Made by a program: the position numbers and the translations under genes
Source of the DNA: Pseudorhodobacter sp. MZDSW-24AT
GTDB taxonomy: Bacteria > Pseudomonadota > Alphaproteobacteria > Rhodobacterales > Rhodobacteraceae
Reading direction: 5' to 3'
Assembly: GCF_002794355.1 (NCBI RefSeq)
Contig: NZ_PGOI01000008.1
Coordinates: forward strand, 620,001-684,000
DNA: 64,000 nucleotides
Notes under the pieces: model-generated
Seen by the model: the letters and a program-made list of their open reading frames with translations, nothing else
Databases searched by the model: none
What the model was told of the DNA's origin: nothing
In this document: positions 1 to 8,452 of the stretch, piece by piece
How the letters are laid out: the number at the start of each line of letters is the position of its first letter
How positions within the stretch are numbered: the first letter of the stretch is position 1

Positions 1-1
1 C

Positions 2-304
2 GCGGACACGCCCCTGTTTCTGATCGGTGCGCCGTTTCAGATCAAGGTCTGGGAGGCGCTGTTGCGCATCCCCTCGGGTCATGTGACCACATATGGCGAC
101 ATTGCCACGGTGATTGGCCATCCCAAGGCTGTGCGGGCGGTGGGAACCGCGGTGGGGCGCAATCCGATCAGCCTGCTGATCCCCTGCCACCGCGCCTTGC
201 GCAAGAGCGGCGGTTTGGGCGGCTATCACTGGGGCCTGCCTGTGAAGCGTGCGATGCTGGCGCATGAGGCGGCCCGTGCCGAGGCCATCCACACCGCAAT
301 GTGA
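2..304 (+). CDS. Methylated-DNA--protein-cysteine methyltransferase, C-terminal part (5' end outside window)
   Basis: Repairs O6-alkylguanine by transferring the alkyl group to an active-site cysteine, a suicide reaction. The reading frame is open to the left edge, so only about 100 C-terminal residues are visible. The DNA-binding helix-turn-helix (RIPSGHVTTYGDIA) is followed by the PCHR active-site motif, with Cys encoded at 185-187, and by a GGYHWGLPVKR segment. The missing part decides whether this is a stand-alone Ogt or the C-terminal half of an Ada/AraC fusion; the GGYHWGL tail is common in Ada-type proteins. A TTG at 62 in the same frame is not a credible start because the homologous sequence continues upstream of it. 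Confidence 0.9.
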   Translation, partial: ADTPLFLIGAPFQIKVWEALLRIPSGHVTTYGDIATVIGHPKAVRAVGTAVGRNPISLLIPCHRALRKSGGLGGYHWGLPVKRAMLAHEAARAEAIHTAM

Positions 305-420
305 TGCGCGGAAATTTGCGCAAGACATAAGGGAACTGTTTGGGCCGACGGCGCGTTGCTATAAGCGCAGTCAGCTTGCGGGCCCTGCCCGCGGCGCACA
401 ATATTCATGAGGCGGCAGAC

Positions 421-1074
421 ATGACCTTCAAGACCCCCCTTCTTCTTTCTGCGGCATCGCTTCTGGCGCTGACCGCTTGTGTTGATCCCAATGCTTTCCC
501 CGACAACCCGAATGCGCGCGCGCAGCAAGGCGCGATCATGGGCGGCCTTGTGGGGGCTGCTGCGGGTGCAAGCTCGGGCGAGGATCGTCTGAGCCGCGCG
601 GTCTTGGGTGGTGCGGTTGGCGCCATCGCCGGGGGCGCGATCGGTGCCACGCTGGACCGTCAGGCGGCAGAGCTGCGCGGATCGCTCAACAACCCGAATG
701 TGACCGTCACCAACAATGGCCAATACCTGACCGTGAACCTGCCGCAAGACCTGCTGTTCGCCGTGGACAGCACGGCGCTGCGTCCAGATCTGCGCGCGGA
801 TCTGGCATCGGTGGCCCAAAGCCTGATCCGCTATCCCAACAGCCGGATCGAGGTGATCGGGCATACCGACAACACGGGCTCTGCCGCCTATAACTATGAC
901 CTGTCGCAGCGCCGCGCCTCGGCAGTGTCGGCCGTGCTCACGCAGAATGGCGTGCCATTCGGGCGCATCACCAATGTGGGCCGTGGTTTTGACCAGCCGA
1001 TCGCCTCGAACGCGACCGCGCAAGGTCGGGCCCAGAACCGTCGGGTGGAAATCATCATCCGCCCGATCCAGTAA
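421..1074 (+). CDS. OmpA-family outer-membrane lipoprotein (YiaD-like)
   Basis: Probably an outer-membrane-anchored lipoprotein that binds peptidoglycan and ties the envelope together. The start at 421 gives a short signal peptide ending in the lipobox LTAC with Cys20 as the lipidated residue; an in-frame start at 340 would bury this signal. Residues about 37-80 form a glycine-zipper segment (repeated GGxxGAxxG). Residues about 100-215 are an OmpA-like domain with the hallmark IGHTDNTGS and NRRVEI motifs. It is a single gene followed by a strong terminator. The closest known type is the glycine-zipper plus OmpA lipoprotein YiaD; the specific role is inferred. Confidence 0.88.
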   Translation: MTFKTPLLLSAASLLALTACVDPNAFPDNPNARAQQGAIMGGLVGAAAGASSGEDRLSRAVLGGAVGAIAGGAIGATLDRQAAELRGSLNNPNVTVTNNGQYLTVNLPQDLLFAVDSTALRPDLRADLASVAQSLIRYPNSRIEVIGHTDNTGSAAYNYDLSQRRASAVSAVLTQNGVPFGRITNVGRGFDQPIASNATAQGRAQNRRVEIIIRPIQ

Positions 1075-1113
1075 GGCCCAAAGGACTGCGGCCCGGACCG
1101 GGCTTGCACCATC

Positions 1114-1139
1114 GGCCGCCCCATCGGGGCGGCCTTTTT
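1114..1139 (+). terminator. Intrinsic terminator of the OmpA-like lipoprotein gene
   Basis: A 9-bp perfect stem (1114-1122 with 1126-1134) has a three-base loop and is followed by five T residues. It lies 40 bases after the stop codon of the lipoprotein gene. Confidence 0.9.
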
Positions 1140-1224
1140 GTTGCCGTGACACGTTTCAGATTGGCCTTGAGCCCAAGGCGCCGTGGTCATAGATTTTGAC
1201 CAATCCAATCAGGTGCCGCTTCCC

Positions 1225-1995
1225 ATGCCCTTTACCAAGATCCAGACCGAAAAACTCTCGCAATCGGTGGTGCGCCAGATCGAGCAGTTGATCCTGCGCG
1301 GCATCCTGCGCCCCGGGGAGCGGTTGCCTTCGGAGCGGGAACTCTCGGATCGGCTGGGCGTGTCGCGCCCGTCGCTGCGCGATGCAGTGGCGGATTTGCA
1401 AGCGCGTGGGCTGCTGGTCAGTCGGGCGGGCGCCGGGATTTACGTGGCAGAGGTACTGGGATCGGCGTTTTCGGGCGCCTTGGTGCAGCTGTTTGCCACC
1501 CATGACGAGGCGGTGTTCGATTACATCTCGTTTCGACGCGACATGGAAGGTCTGGCGGCCGAACGCGCGGCACGGCTTGGCTCTGACACCGATCTCAAGG
1601 TGGTGGATGCGGTGTTCCAAAAGATGGAAGCCGCGCATCTCAAGCGCGACCCAACCGACGAGGCGGGGCTGGACGCAGCCTTTCATCTGGCGATCATCGA
1701 GGCGAGCCATAATGTGGTGATGCTGCACATGATGCGGTCGATGTATGATCTGCTGCGGCAGGGCGTGTTCTACAATCGCCAAATGATGTTCCGCAACCGC
1801 ACCACGCGCGACATGCTGCTGGATCAACACCGCGCCATCAATGTGGGGCTACAGGCGCGTGACCCCGCCGCCGCACGCGCGGCGGTTGAAGCGCATCTGA
1901 CCTATGTGGAACAGGCGCTGTCGGATCAGATCAAGGCAGAGCGGAATGAGGCCATTGCGCAGCAGCGCTTTGAGCATGAGCGCAACCGACCGTGA
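1225..1995 (+). CDS. GntR-family transcriptional regulator, FadR/FCD subfamily (PdhR/LldR-like)
   Basis: Predicted DNA-binding repressor that responds to a small carboxylic acid. The N-terminal winged helix-turn-helix (residues about 10-70) carries the GntR signature GERLPSERELSDRLGVSR. The C-terminal part (about 85-235) is an all-helical FCD ligand domain with the usual metal-site histidines, for example in AAFHLAI and AHLTYVEQAL. The start at 1225 fits the family N-terminus (MPFTKIQTEKLSQ); a GTG at 1183 would add 14 residues. It is a single-gene unit convergent with the ATP synthase genes, and a bidirectional terminator separates them. Its target genes are not evident here, so pyruvate or lactate control is only a guess from family resemblance. 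Confidence 0.85.
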   Translation: MPFTKIQTEKLSQSVVRQIEQLILRGILRPGERLPSERELSDRLGVSRPSLRDAVADLQARGLLVSRAGAGIYVAEVLGSAFSGALVQLFATHDEAVFDYISFRRDMEGLAAERAARLGSDTDLKVVDAVFQKMEAAHLKRDPTDEAGLDAAFHLAIIEASHNVVMLHMMRSMYDLLRQGVFYNRQMMFRNRTTRDMLLDQHRAINVGLQARDPAAARAAVEAHLTYVEQALSDQIKAERNEAIAQQRFEHERNRP

Positions 1996-2004
1996 TGCGG
2001 CCAT

Positions 2005-2032
2005 AAAAAAACCGGCCCGAAGGCCGGTTTTT
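2005..2032. terminator. Bidirectional terminator between gntR-type gene and atpF
   Basis: The 7-bp stem 2011-2017/2022-2028 has a CGAA loop, is preceded by an A-run (2005-2010) and followed by a T-run (2028-2032). It can therefore end transcripts from both convergent units. Confidence 0.88.
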
Positions 2033-2053
2033 AAACTGTGTTGACCGAAGCGA

Positions 2054-2611
2054 TCAGTGCAGCTTGGCATCCACCTGCTTGATGGCCGCGTCGATCGACG
2101 CTTGCGCGCTTTCGGCGGTCTTCTGCTGGGCCAGAACGGCGCTTGCTGCGGCCACGGCGACCGAAATCGCCTCTTCCCGCACCGCCCGAACAGCCGAATT
2201 CTCGGCCGCCTGGATCTGCTCTTCGGCCGCAGCCATGCGGCGTGCGATCGCATTGTGCATGTCAGCCTTGGCTTGGGCCGCAGCGGCCTCGGCCTCGGCT
2301 TTCGCGGCAGCGACGATGCGCTCGGACTGATCGCGCACTTCTTTCTGCTTGCGCTCGTAAGAGGCCAGCAAAGCCTTTGCCTCTTCCCGCAGGGCGCGGG
2401 CCTCGTCCAGATCAGCCTTGATCTGGGCGGCGCGGGCATCCAGCAATCCTGTAATCTTCGACGGCACCTTGAAATAGAGCAAGATGGCGATGAAGACGAG
2501 GAACGCGATCGAGACCACGAAGTCAGAATTGCGCAGGCTGAAGAAGGGGCCGCTGGCCGCGAAGGCCGGGCTTGCGGCAAGGGCCAGAACGAGAGTGGTC
2601 AGTCTGGTCAT
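2054..2611 (-). CDS. atpF: ATP synthase F0 subunit b
   Basis: Subunit b of the peripheral stalk, which holds F1 against the rotating c-ring. The 185-residue protein starts with a hydrophobic, signal-like segment ending in AFAAS, then has the membrane anchor around residues 30-48 (DFVVSIAFLVFIAILLYF) followed by a long, charged, alanine-rich coiled coil up to about residue 165. The signal-like N-terminus is typical of alphaproteobacterial b subunits. It is the last gene of the F0 operon; only four bases separate it from the b' gene. F1 genes are absent, which agrees with the separate F1 operon usual in this group. Confidence 0.95.
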   Translation of the reverse strand: MTRLTTLVLALAASPAFAASGPFFSLRNSDFVVSIAFLVFIAILLYFKVPSKITGLLDARAAQIKADLDEARALREEAKALLASYERKQKEVRDQSERIVAAAKAEAEAAAAQAKADMHNAIARRMAAAEEQIQAAENSAVRAVREEAISVAVAAASAVLAQQKTAESAQASIDAAIKQVDAKLH

Positions 2612-2615
2612 TGCG

Positions 2616-3185
2616 TTACCCCTTCAACCGAGCGGAAACTGCCGCATCCACGGCACCTGCATCGCGCGCACCGCCCAATGCAACCACCAGTTCCTGCGCC
2701 GTTTCCTTGGCCACCTGTGCCACAGCCTCCATCGCACCGGCCCGGATTTCACCGATGCGGCGCTCGGAGTCGGCGGATTTGGCGGCGATTTCGGAGTCCG
2801 CCTTGGCCAAAGCTGCGTCAAGATCCTTCTGGATCTCGGCTTTCGCCTCGGCCACGATCCGGTTGGCGTCGGTGCGGGCCTGTGCGAGCGCAGCCACATA
2901 GGCCTGCTCGGCCGCAACGGCCTGCAGCTTCATTTCTTCAGCAGCGGCCAGATCATTCGTGATCGTGCCCTGACGTTCGGCCAGAACCGCTCCGATGCGG
3001 GGCAAGCCAACGCGCGACAGGAAGAAGTAGATCGCGATCAGGGCAACCAGAAGCCAGAAGATCTGGTTCGGCATCCAGTCGGCGCAGAGCTGTGGCATGC
3101 CAATGGCACTGCCGTTCACCCCGAGACAGGAGCTGACAGCAGCCCCGCCCTGCGCAACACCTTCTGCGAGTGTTTCAGTAGCCAT
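2616..3185 (-). CDS. atpF2: ATP synthase F0 subunit b'
   Basis: Second, divergent b-type stalk subunit; b and b' form a heterodimer in photosynthetic bacteria and alphaproteobacteria. The 189-residue protein has an extra N-terminal stretch of about 40 residues, one membrane segment ([20 protein letters not shown]) and a coiled-coil region. The start is taken as the second of two adjacent ATG codons because a GGAGG sequence lies five bases before it; an ATG four codons further upstream would sit on top of that ribosome site. It lies between atpE and atpF in the usual order. Confidence 0.94.
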   Translation of the reverse strand: MATETLAEGVAQGGAAVSSCLGVNGSAIGMPQLCADWMPNQIFWLLVALIAIYFFLSRVGLPRIGAVLAERQGTITNDLAAAEEMKLQAVAAEQAYVAALAQARTDANRIVAEAKAEIQKDLDAALAKADSEIAAKSADSERRIGEIRAGAMEAVAQVAKETAQELVVALGGARDAGAVDAAVSARLKG

Positions 3186-3267
3186 CATGTCCTCCATCGG
3201 ACCCTTTGAAACTCAAGGGGGCAACGCAAACGCGCTGCACCCCTGTTTCGCAAGACGTCAAAAAGGA

Positions 3268-3507
3268 TTAGGCTGCGAACATCAGCAGGAGGGCGACGAG
3301 GAAGGCAAAGATGCCCAGAGCTTCGGCGAAGGCCAGACCGATGAAGAGGGTCGCGGTTTGCGAAGCGGCTGCCGAAGGATTGCGCAATGCGCCAGCCAGG
3401 TAGTTGGCGGCCACGTTGCCCACGCCGACGGCGGCGATGCCTGCACCGATGGCTGCAATGCCGGCGCCGATGAATTTGCCGAGTGCGGCTGCTGCTGCGA
3501 GTTCCAT
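3268..3507 (-). CDS. atpE: ATP synthase F0 subunit c
   Basis: Proteolipid of the rotating proton-driven c-ring. The protein has 79 residues and two membrane helices: a glycine-rich first helix ([17 protein letters not shown]), a polar loop with conserved RNP (ALRNPSA), and a second helix with the proton-carrying Glu in FAEALGIF. The start at 3507 ([10 protein letters not shown]) gives the usual length; an upstream in-frame ATG adds 24 residues without family support. It sits between atpB and the b' gene with roughly 50-80 bases of spacing on either side, wider than elsewhere in the operon, as expected for a subunit made in many copies. Confidence 0.96.
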   Translation of the reverse strand: MELAAAAALGKFIGAGIAAIGAGIAAVGVGNVAANYLAGALRNPSAAASQTATLFIGLAFAEALGIFAFLVALLLMFAA

Positions 3508-3556
3508 GTGATGCTCCTTACGATGGAATTTGGATTTCTGGACGAGACGACCGGTG

Positions 3557-4315
3557 TCAGTGCGCCGGATGCAGGGCATCCTTCAGATACACACAGGTCA
3601 GGATGGTAAACACGTAAGCTTGGATCACGGCCACCAGCACTTCGAGTGCGTAGATCGCGGTGATCGCAAGAATGGAGGCCGGCGCGATCAGCGCGATGCC
3701 GGCGAAGGCTGCGAACACCTTAAGCACGGCGTGACCGGCGGTGATGTTGCCTGCAAGACGGATCGAATGGCTGACCGGGCGCACGAAGTAAGAGATCACT
3801 TCGATCACGGCGATGATGGGGCGCAGGAAGACCGGCGCGTCTTTCATCCAGAACAGGCCGAGGAAGTGGACACCGTTCTTGACAAAGCCGATCACGGTGA
3901 CCGCGATGAAGACACCAAAGCCCAGCACCGCCGTGACGGCAATATGCGAGGTCGGCGAGAAGGACATCGGGATCAGCGCGAGCATGTTCGAGAAGAAGAT
4001 GAACAGGAACAGCGTCATGATCCAAGGGAAGTACTTCACGCCATCATGGCCGGTGACATCTTCCACCATCTTGTAGATGAAGCCGTAGAACACCTCGGCC
4101 ACCGATTGCAGGCGCGACGGAATGATCGCCCGGCCGCGGGTGCCCAGAACGAACAAAGCCACCACACAAGCCACTGCGATCAGCATCCACAGCGCCGCGT
4201 TGGTTGGCGTATACCACATCACCGGGCCTTCGCCGAACAGCGGCTTCACGATGAACTGGTCCATCGGGTGGAACACCAAGCCCGTGCCTTCTGCTTCCGT
4301 TGCCACGTCAGTCAT
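3557..4315 (-). CDS. atpB: ATP synthase F0 subunit a
   Basis: Membrane subunit that forms the proton half-channels next to the c-ring. It has 252 residues and about six membrane helices. The conserved helix [14 protein letters not shown] contains the essential arginine. The start at 4315 ([10 protein letters not shown]) overlaps the end of atpI by eight bases, and an AGAGGG stretch lies directly upstream; an upstream in-frame ATG would extend deep into atpI. It is the second gene of the F0 operon. Confidence 0.95.
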   Translation of the reverse strand: MTDVATEAEGTGLVFHPMDQFIVKPLFGEGPVMWYTPTNAALWMLIAVACVVALFVLGTRGRAIIPSRLQSVAEVFYGFIYKMVEDVTGHDGVKYFPWIMTLFLFIFFSNMLALIPMSFSPTSHIAVTAVLGFGVFIAVTVIGFVKNGVHFLGLFWMKDAPVFLRPIIAVIEVISYFVRPVSHSIRLAGNITAGHAVLKVFAAFAGIALIAPASILAITAIYALEVLVAVIQAYVFTILTCVYLKDALHPAH

Positions 4316-4661
4316 CCCTCTTTTCGGCGGCGTCTTTTGCCAGCCGGCGTTCTTGCACTTCATTGGCCGAGCGCAGCATGGTTTTCACCCCCGCAGCCAG
4401 ACCGAACCCGATGAACAGCACCAGAAAAATCGGCATGGTTCCCAACAAGGTATCCAGCCCGTATCCGATGCCAAAGCCGATCACCAGACCGGCCACAAGC
4501 TCTATCACCATCCTCCAGGCGACCTGCGCCTGCGAATAGTCCTTCTTCATATGCGGGGTCGGCTCCGTCGCCGCCTTTGCCGCTGCGATCCGGGCCTCCA
4601 ACGCCTTTAACCGGGCGCTTTCGGACGGAGAGTGCGGGTCGGACACGAGCCTTGCCCCCAT
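4308..4661 (-). CDS. atpI: ATP synthase accessory protein AtpI
   Basis: Small membrane protein encoded first in F0 operons; it helps c-ring assembly or Mg2+ supply in related bacteria. About 117 residues: a charged N-terminus ([14 protein letters not shown]), a [24 protein letters not shown] helix pair typical of the AtpI/Atp-Q family, and a short basic tail. The start is uncertain: ATG at 4661 or GTG at 4646, the latter preceded by a purine-rich AAGG. It is translationally coupled to atpB by overlap. Confidence 0.85.
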   Translation of the reverse strand: MGARLVSDPHSPSESARLKALEARIAAAKAATEPTPHMKKDYSQAQVAWRMVIELVAGLVIGFGIGYGLDTLLGTMPIFLVLFIGFGLAAGVKTMLRSANEVQERRLAKDAAEKRDD

Positions 4662-4722
4662 GAAGATGGTTGTCGCGGTGCTAATGGCACAGCGGCACAG
4701 AGTCAAGCAGACTTGGCTTGGC

Positions 4723-4739
4723 ATATTCTGTATGAATAT
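4723..4739. promoter_or_regulatory. Inverted repeat upstream of the atp operon
   Basis: A perfect 6-5-6 palindrome (ATATTC, five bases, GAATAT) lies about 60 bases before the atpI start, in the 228-base divergent region shared with the ArsR-type gene. It could be an operator; no family assignment is possible from sequence alone. Confidence 0.3.
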
Positions 4740-4870
4740 CAACATTTTAAGCAGGTCGCCTTGGCCGCCGACAGGCTGACGGACCGCCAAAGCGACACAT
4801 TTCGATATTCAACTGATCAGTTTATCTTGCCAGAGCGCCTGCGACTTGCGCGGAACACTCAACCCGCCGG

Positions 4871-4886
4871 TTGACCTTTTTGTCAA
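4871..4886. promoter_or_regulatory. Palindrome next to the ArsR-type start codon (possible operator)
   Basis: TTGAC, six bases, GTCAA ends three bases before the ATG at 4890. ArsR-type repressors usually bind such palindromes in their own promoters, so autoregulation is a reasonable inference. Confidence 0.35.
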
Positions 4887-4889
4887 AGA

Positions 4890-5297
4890 ATGACCATGGT
4901 TTGCGGCATGACGGATGCGCTTTCCCATGTCTTTGCTGCCCTCGCCGACCCGACCCGTCGGGCGATTTTGGCGATGCTTCTGGAAGACGACATGGCGGTG
5001 ACGGATGTCGCGGCCCCCTTTGAGATGAGCCTTGCGGCCATCTCGAAGCATCTGACGGTGCTCACCGAAGCTGGGCTGGTCAGCCGGGAGAAACGCGGGC
5101 GGGTGATCTGGTGCAAGCTGGAGCCCGATGCGCTGCGCGCGGCGAGTGTCTGGATGCAGGGATTTGGGCAGTTCGAGCCAGTGGATCTGGATGCGTTCGA
5201 ACGCTTCCTGCTGGGGGAATTGGCCGACACGGGTGACGTTCTGGACGACGCCGAAGCATCATCTGAAGACGCGATGGCGCCGCAGCGGCACGAATAA
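4890..5297 (+). CDS. ArsR-family winged-helix regulator
   Basis: Small dimeric DNA-binding repressor of 135 residues (129 if translation starts at the ATG at 4908). The family signature FAALADPTRRAILAML is followed by the recognition helix region LAAISKHLTVLTEAGLVSREKRGR (about residues 45-70). No paired cysteines of a metal-sensing ArsR are seen, so it resembles the non-metal subgroup that often partners SRPBCC proteins. The acidic C-terminal tail (DTGDVLDDAEASSEDA) is unusual. No SRPBCC or other target gene follows, so the regulated gene is unknown. It is divergent from atpI. Confidence 0.85.
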   Translation: MTMVCGMTDALSHVFAALADPTRRAILAMLLEDDMAVTDVAAPFEMSLAAISKHLTVLTEAGLVSREKRGRVIWCKLEPDALRAASVWMQGFGQFEPVDLDAFERFLLGELADTGDVLDDAEASSEDAMAPQRHE

Positions 5298-5511
5298 CGC
5301 CGCAAGTCCCCTGCCCTGCAACCGCTGCCAACAGGGCGTCGCGCCAGACGGGGCCGGGGCGTCCCCCTCTCAAGGGCCGCTGCGGGGGGCAGGCCTGACA
5401 ACACTTCGTTGCAACAATGCCTTGCATCGGGCCATAGACTGCCGCGATTTTGCCGCAAGGCAACGCGAGGTTATGTTCATCGGGTTATCCACATGGGAAC
5501 AGGAGCCGGTT

Positions 5512-5664
5512 ATGAGTTTCGCGCGCACATTGCTTCAGAAGTTCGGGTTGTTCACCCCGAAAGCCGATACGACGGATGCCTTTGCCCATCGGCTTTCACG
5601 CATCGGCACGCGAGATTCGCGCCGCGAAGTGCGGGCCACGGTCTTTTTCAGAACTCCGGCGTAA
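5512..5664 (+). CDS. Possible small protein, 50 residues, unknown function
   Basis: A short frame starting MSFARTLLQKFGLF is preceded by AGGAG about seven bases upstream, a good ribosome site. It is basic, has no membrane segment or signal, and overlaps the 3' end of mipZ by 17 bases on the opposite strand. The 200 bases before it hold no other gene. The initiation context is the main support; no family is recognised, and it could be a chance frame. Confidence 0.4.
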   Translation: MSFARTLLQKFGLFTPKADTTDAFAHRLSRIGTRDSRREVRATVFFRTPA

Positions 5665-6457
5665 CGCCCGGCAAGCGCAGTTCGCGCATCAGGTCCCGCA
5701 CTTCTTGTCGGGCCGCGATGTTCGAGATGTTGAGCTGGTCCACGCCAGTATCCTTGAGATCGAGCAGCGTGATGCCGCGCGGAAAAAGCTCGCGGAAGAT
5801 CACGCGCTCGGAAAAGCCGGGCGAGACGCGGAAACCGATGCGTTTCGAGAGTTCCTCCAGCGCGGCGCCGACCTTTTTCTTGTTGTGCATTTGCTGTGCG
5901 CCAAGCCGGTTGCGCAGCACGATCCAGTCGATCGGCTTCAATCCGGCCTGCGCGCGCAGCTGGCGCGCATTCCAGACCATTTCCGAATAGATCGACGGGC
6001 CTTTCACCTTGCCGGTTTCCGGATCGGTGCGGGCCAAAAGGTCAAAGTCGACAAAACTGTCGTTGAGCGGCGTGATCAGGGTATCGGCGAGAGAATGCGC
6101 CACTTGTGACAGCCGCGTGTGGCTGCCGGGGCAATCGATGATGATGAAGTCCGACACCGGGTCCAGCACCGCCACGGCTGCGGAAAGCCGCGCGTCAAAC
6201 GGGTTCTCGCCCGGGGCCAAGGCAGATTCATCGATTTCGGGCAGATCAAGATAGTCAGGGCTGGGAAGTGTCAGGCCCGCGCGCGCCAGATAGGCGCGGC
6301 GATTTTCGACATAGCGGCCAAAGGACTTCTGCCGCAGGTCAAGATCAAGCCCGCCCACCCGAAAACCTTGGCGCACGAGGGCTGTTGCCACATGCATGCA
6401 GGTGGTCGACTTGCCCGACCCGCCCTTTTCATTGCCGACGACGATGATATGCGCCAT
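5648..6457 (-). CDS. mipZ: Division-plane positioning ATPase MipZ
   Basis: ParA/MinD-type P-loop ATPase that forms polar gradients with ParB and blocks FtsZ assembly away from midcell in alphaproteobacteria. The 269-residue protein begins with the deviant Walker A motif GNEKGGSGKST (residues 8-18), followed by the switch-like LDLDLRQ (about 37-43), Walker B-like FIIIDCPGS, and MipZ-specific stretches such as TPLNDSFVDFDLL, WIVLRNRL, VIYRELFP-like VIFRELFPRGITLLDL and AARQE. These match MipZ better than plasmid or chromosomal ParA. Single gene, convergent with a possible small frame. Confidence 0.95.
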   Translation of the reverse strand: MAHIIVVGNEKGGSGKSTTCMHVATALVRQGFRVGGLDLDLRQKSFGRYVENRRAYLARAGLTLPSPDYLDLPEIDESALAPGENPFDARLSAAVAVLDPVSDFIIIDCPGSHTRLSQVAHSLADTLITPLNDSFVDFDLLARTDPETGKVKGPSIYSEMVWNARQLRAQAGLKPIDWIVLRNRLGAQQMHNKKKVGAALEELSKRIGFRVSPGFSERVIFRELFPRGITLLDLKDTGVDQLNISNIAARQEVRDLMRELRLPGVTPEF

Positions 6458-6599
6458 GCCCTGCCCCTTTTCCCCAAGTCAGGCTGCCCTTTTAGGCGGG
6501 TTCCCGCGCAAGGGAAAGCGCGAAGGCACGCGGCGGGAGCCTCGGGCGGGGCACTGTGTCCGCGCCGCGTCAACTGGGGGCTTTCGGTGACCACATATG

Positions 6600-6623
6600 A
6601 AAAAGCCCCGCCGAAGCGGGGCC
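6600..6623 (-). terminator. Terminator of the rplS-rpmE unit
   Basis: The 7-bp GC stem 6605-6611/6616-6622 has a CGAA loop; on the minus strand it is followed by a T-run. It lies about 20 bases downstream of rpmE. Confidence 0.88.
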
Positions 6624-6644
6624 TTGCCATGACGCGGTGTGGGA

Positions 6645-6866
6645 TCAGAACCCCAGACCGGCGTATTTGTTCTTGAACTTCGACACGCGGCCGCCGGTGT
6701 CCATCAGCTTGGCGTTGCCGCCGGTCCATGCCGGGTGTGCCAGCGGGTCGATGTCGAGCGCGAGGCTGTCGCCTTCTTTGCCGTAGGTCGAGCGGGTCTG
6801 ATAGGTCGAACCGTCGGTCATCTTCACGGTGATGAAGTGATAGTCGGGGTGAATGCCTTCTTTCAT
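6645..6866 (-). CDS. rpmE: 50S ribosomal protein L31
   Basis: Large-subunit protein of 73 residues, recognised by the [18 protein letters not shown] start and the HPAWTGG motif. The zinc-binding cysteines of the C+ type are absent, so this is a zinc-independent form, common in alphaproteobacteria. It begins 11 bases after rplS and is followed by a strong terminator, so the two genes form one unit. Confidence 0.96.
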   Translation of the reverse strand: MKEGIHPDYHFITVKMTDGSTYQTRSTYGKEGDSLALDIDPLAHPAWTGGNAKLMDTGGRVSKFKNKYAGLGF

Positions 6867-6877
6867 CGGTCCGATCC

Positions 6878-7252
6878 TTATTCAGATTTCGGTTTATAGG
6901 TCGTATCTTCCGAGATACGTGCCGATTTCCCGCGACGGGTGCGCAGGTAATACAGCTTGGCGCGACGCACCTTGCCGCGACGCACAACCTCGATCGAGTC
7001 GATGTTGGTCGAATACAGCGGGAACACACGCTCGACGCCTTCGCCGAACGAGATCTTGCGCACGGTGAAGGAGGCCGCGATGGTGGCGCCGCCTTGGCGG
7101 GCGATGCAGACGCCTTCGTAGTTCTGAATGCGCGAACGGGTGCCTTCGGTCACTTTGTAACCGACGCGCACGGTATCCCCGGCCTTGAAGTCCGGAATGG
7201 TCTTGCCAAGCGCAGCGATCTGCTCGGCTTCGAGTTGGGCGATCAGGTTCAT
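6878..7252 (-). CDS. rplS: 50S ribosomal protein L19
   Basis: Large-subunit protein at the 30S-50S interface. The 124-residue sequence has the family motifs [30 protein letters not shown] and [33 protein letters not shown]-type core. It starts the rplS-rpmE unit. In many relatives it follows trmD directly; here an oppositely oriented permease gene lies between, so rplS must use its own promoter in the 315-base gap upstream. Confidence 0.97.
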   Translation of the reverse strand: MNLIAQLEAEQIAALGKTIPDFKAGDTVRVGYKVTEGTRSRIQNYEGVCIARQGGATIAASFTVRKISFGEGVERVFPLYSTNIDSIEVVRRGKVRRAKLYYLRTRRGKSARISEDTTYKPKSE

Positions 7253-7567
7253 GCCCTGGTCCTTTCATAGCCTGCGGTGGGTCCGCAGAGGTGATGCCAT
7301 GCCTCAGAGCTCTTGGTCTTCACCGGGTCCCCATCGCATGCGATGAGCCCGCCAGAGGTCAGGCCAGCTTTTCATATGTGCCGCCCTGTCAGCCTGCGCA
7401 TCGGGGAAGGGCCCGATGAAACGACAAACAGGAATCGGGTCCGACGGAGCTTTCGATCCCGGACAGGCGCGTATAGGGGCAAGCCGGGCCATCGGTCAAG
7501 AGCGAGAGGCTTGCGCTGCCCGGCATTTGCGCGGAAAACACCTGCACCCAAGGAGTTTCCCGATCTT
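7253..7567. other. Divergent intergenic region between rplS and EamA gene, with palindromes
   Basis: No gene is seen in these 315 bases. Two structures stand out: a 6-5-6 inverted repeat (CTGCGG/CCGCAG, 7272-7288) in the rplS leader and a perfect 14-base palindrome at 7332-7345 (CATCGCATGCGATG). They are candidates for leader control of rplS and for an operator, respectively; neither role is proven. Confidence 0.4.
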
Positions 7568-8443
7568 ATGGACAAGACCACCGGAGGAAGCGCGCTGAAA
7601 GGCGTGCTGTTTGTCATGTTGGCTGTGTTCCTGTTCGCCGTGGCGGATGCGATGAACAAATATCTGGTCGAGCGCTATCCGATCGGTTTCGTGCAGGCGG
7701 GACGCTATCTTGTGAATGTGGCGCTGCTGGTTGTGCTCATGGCGCCCCGGCACGGAGCCGCGCTGTGGCGCACCCAGCGGACGGTCTGGGTGGTCGGGCG
7801 GGGCATCATTCTGGCTTTGGCGACCCTGACGATGAGCCTTGCCTTGCAGGTGATGCCCGTCGGAGAAACAGTGGCGATCATCTACCTTGCGCCCATTCTG
7901 GTCATGCTTTTGTCGGGGCCGTTGTTGCACGAAAAGGTGCATCCCGCCGCATGGTTCGGGGCGCTGCTGGCCTTTGGCGGAGTCATTCTGGTGATGCGGC
8001 CCGGCGCCGGGCTGGATGCGTGGGGCGTGGCCTTTGCGCTGATGAATGCCGTGTTGGGCACGGCCTATCACCTGATGACACGGGTTCTGGCGCGCACGGA
8101 ATCCACCATGTCAATGTTGTTTCATGTGGCTGTCGTGGGTGCGGTGACCTTTAGCCTGCTGGCGCTGCCCGATCTGCCCACCGTTCTGCCACCCGCGCGC
8201 GATCTGGCCCTGATCGTGGGGATGGGCGTCATTGCCACCGTGGGACATTTTCTGTTCACGATTGCCTATCGCGAAGGCCCGCCCTCCCTGCTTGCACCGG
8301 TGAACTATCTTCACCTCGTCTGGGCCGGTCTGTTGGGCTGGATCGTGTTCAGCCACGTCCCAGATGGCTTGAGCATGCTGGGGATGGCGATGGTGCTGGT
8401 GGCAGGAATCGCGGTGGCGGTCAGGGCGGGCCGGGTGGGTTGA
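7568..8443 (+). CDS. EamA-family (DMT) membrane transporter
   Basis: Predicted inner-membrane exporter or importer of a small metabolite; 291 residues, about ten membrane helices in two EamA repeats (roughly 10-140 and 155-285). The start at 7568 (MDKTTGGSALKG) places the first helix correctly, and an AAGGAG sequence lies upstream; earlier in-frame starts give an arginine-rich, non-membrane leader. The substrate cannot be told from sequence. The gene is inverted between rplS and trmD, genes that are usually contiguous, and ends nine bases from the trmD stop. A small hairpin (8441-8455) spans both stop codons. Confidence 0.85.
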   Translation: MDKTTGGSALKGVLFVMLAVFLFAVADAMNKYLVERYPIGFVQAGRYLVNVALLVVLMAPRHGAALWRTQRTVWVVGRGIILALATLTMSLALQVMPVGETVAIIYLAPILVMLLSGPLLHEKVHPAAWFGALLAFGGVILVMRPGAGLDAWGVAFALMNAVLGTAYHLMTRVLARTESTMSMLFHVAVVGAVTFSLLALPDLPTVLPPARDLALIVGMGVIATVGHFLFTIAYREGPPSLLAPVNYLHLVWAGLLGWIVFSHVPDGLSMLGMAMVLVAGIAVAVRAGRVG

Positions 8444-8452
8444 CCCTTTGGG

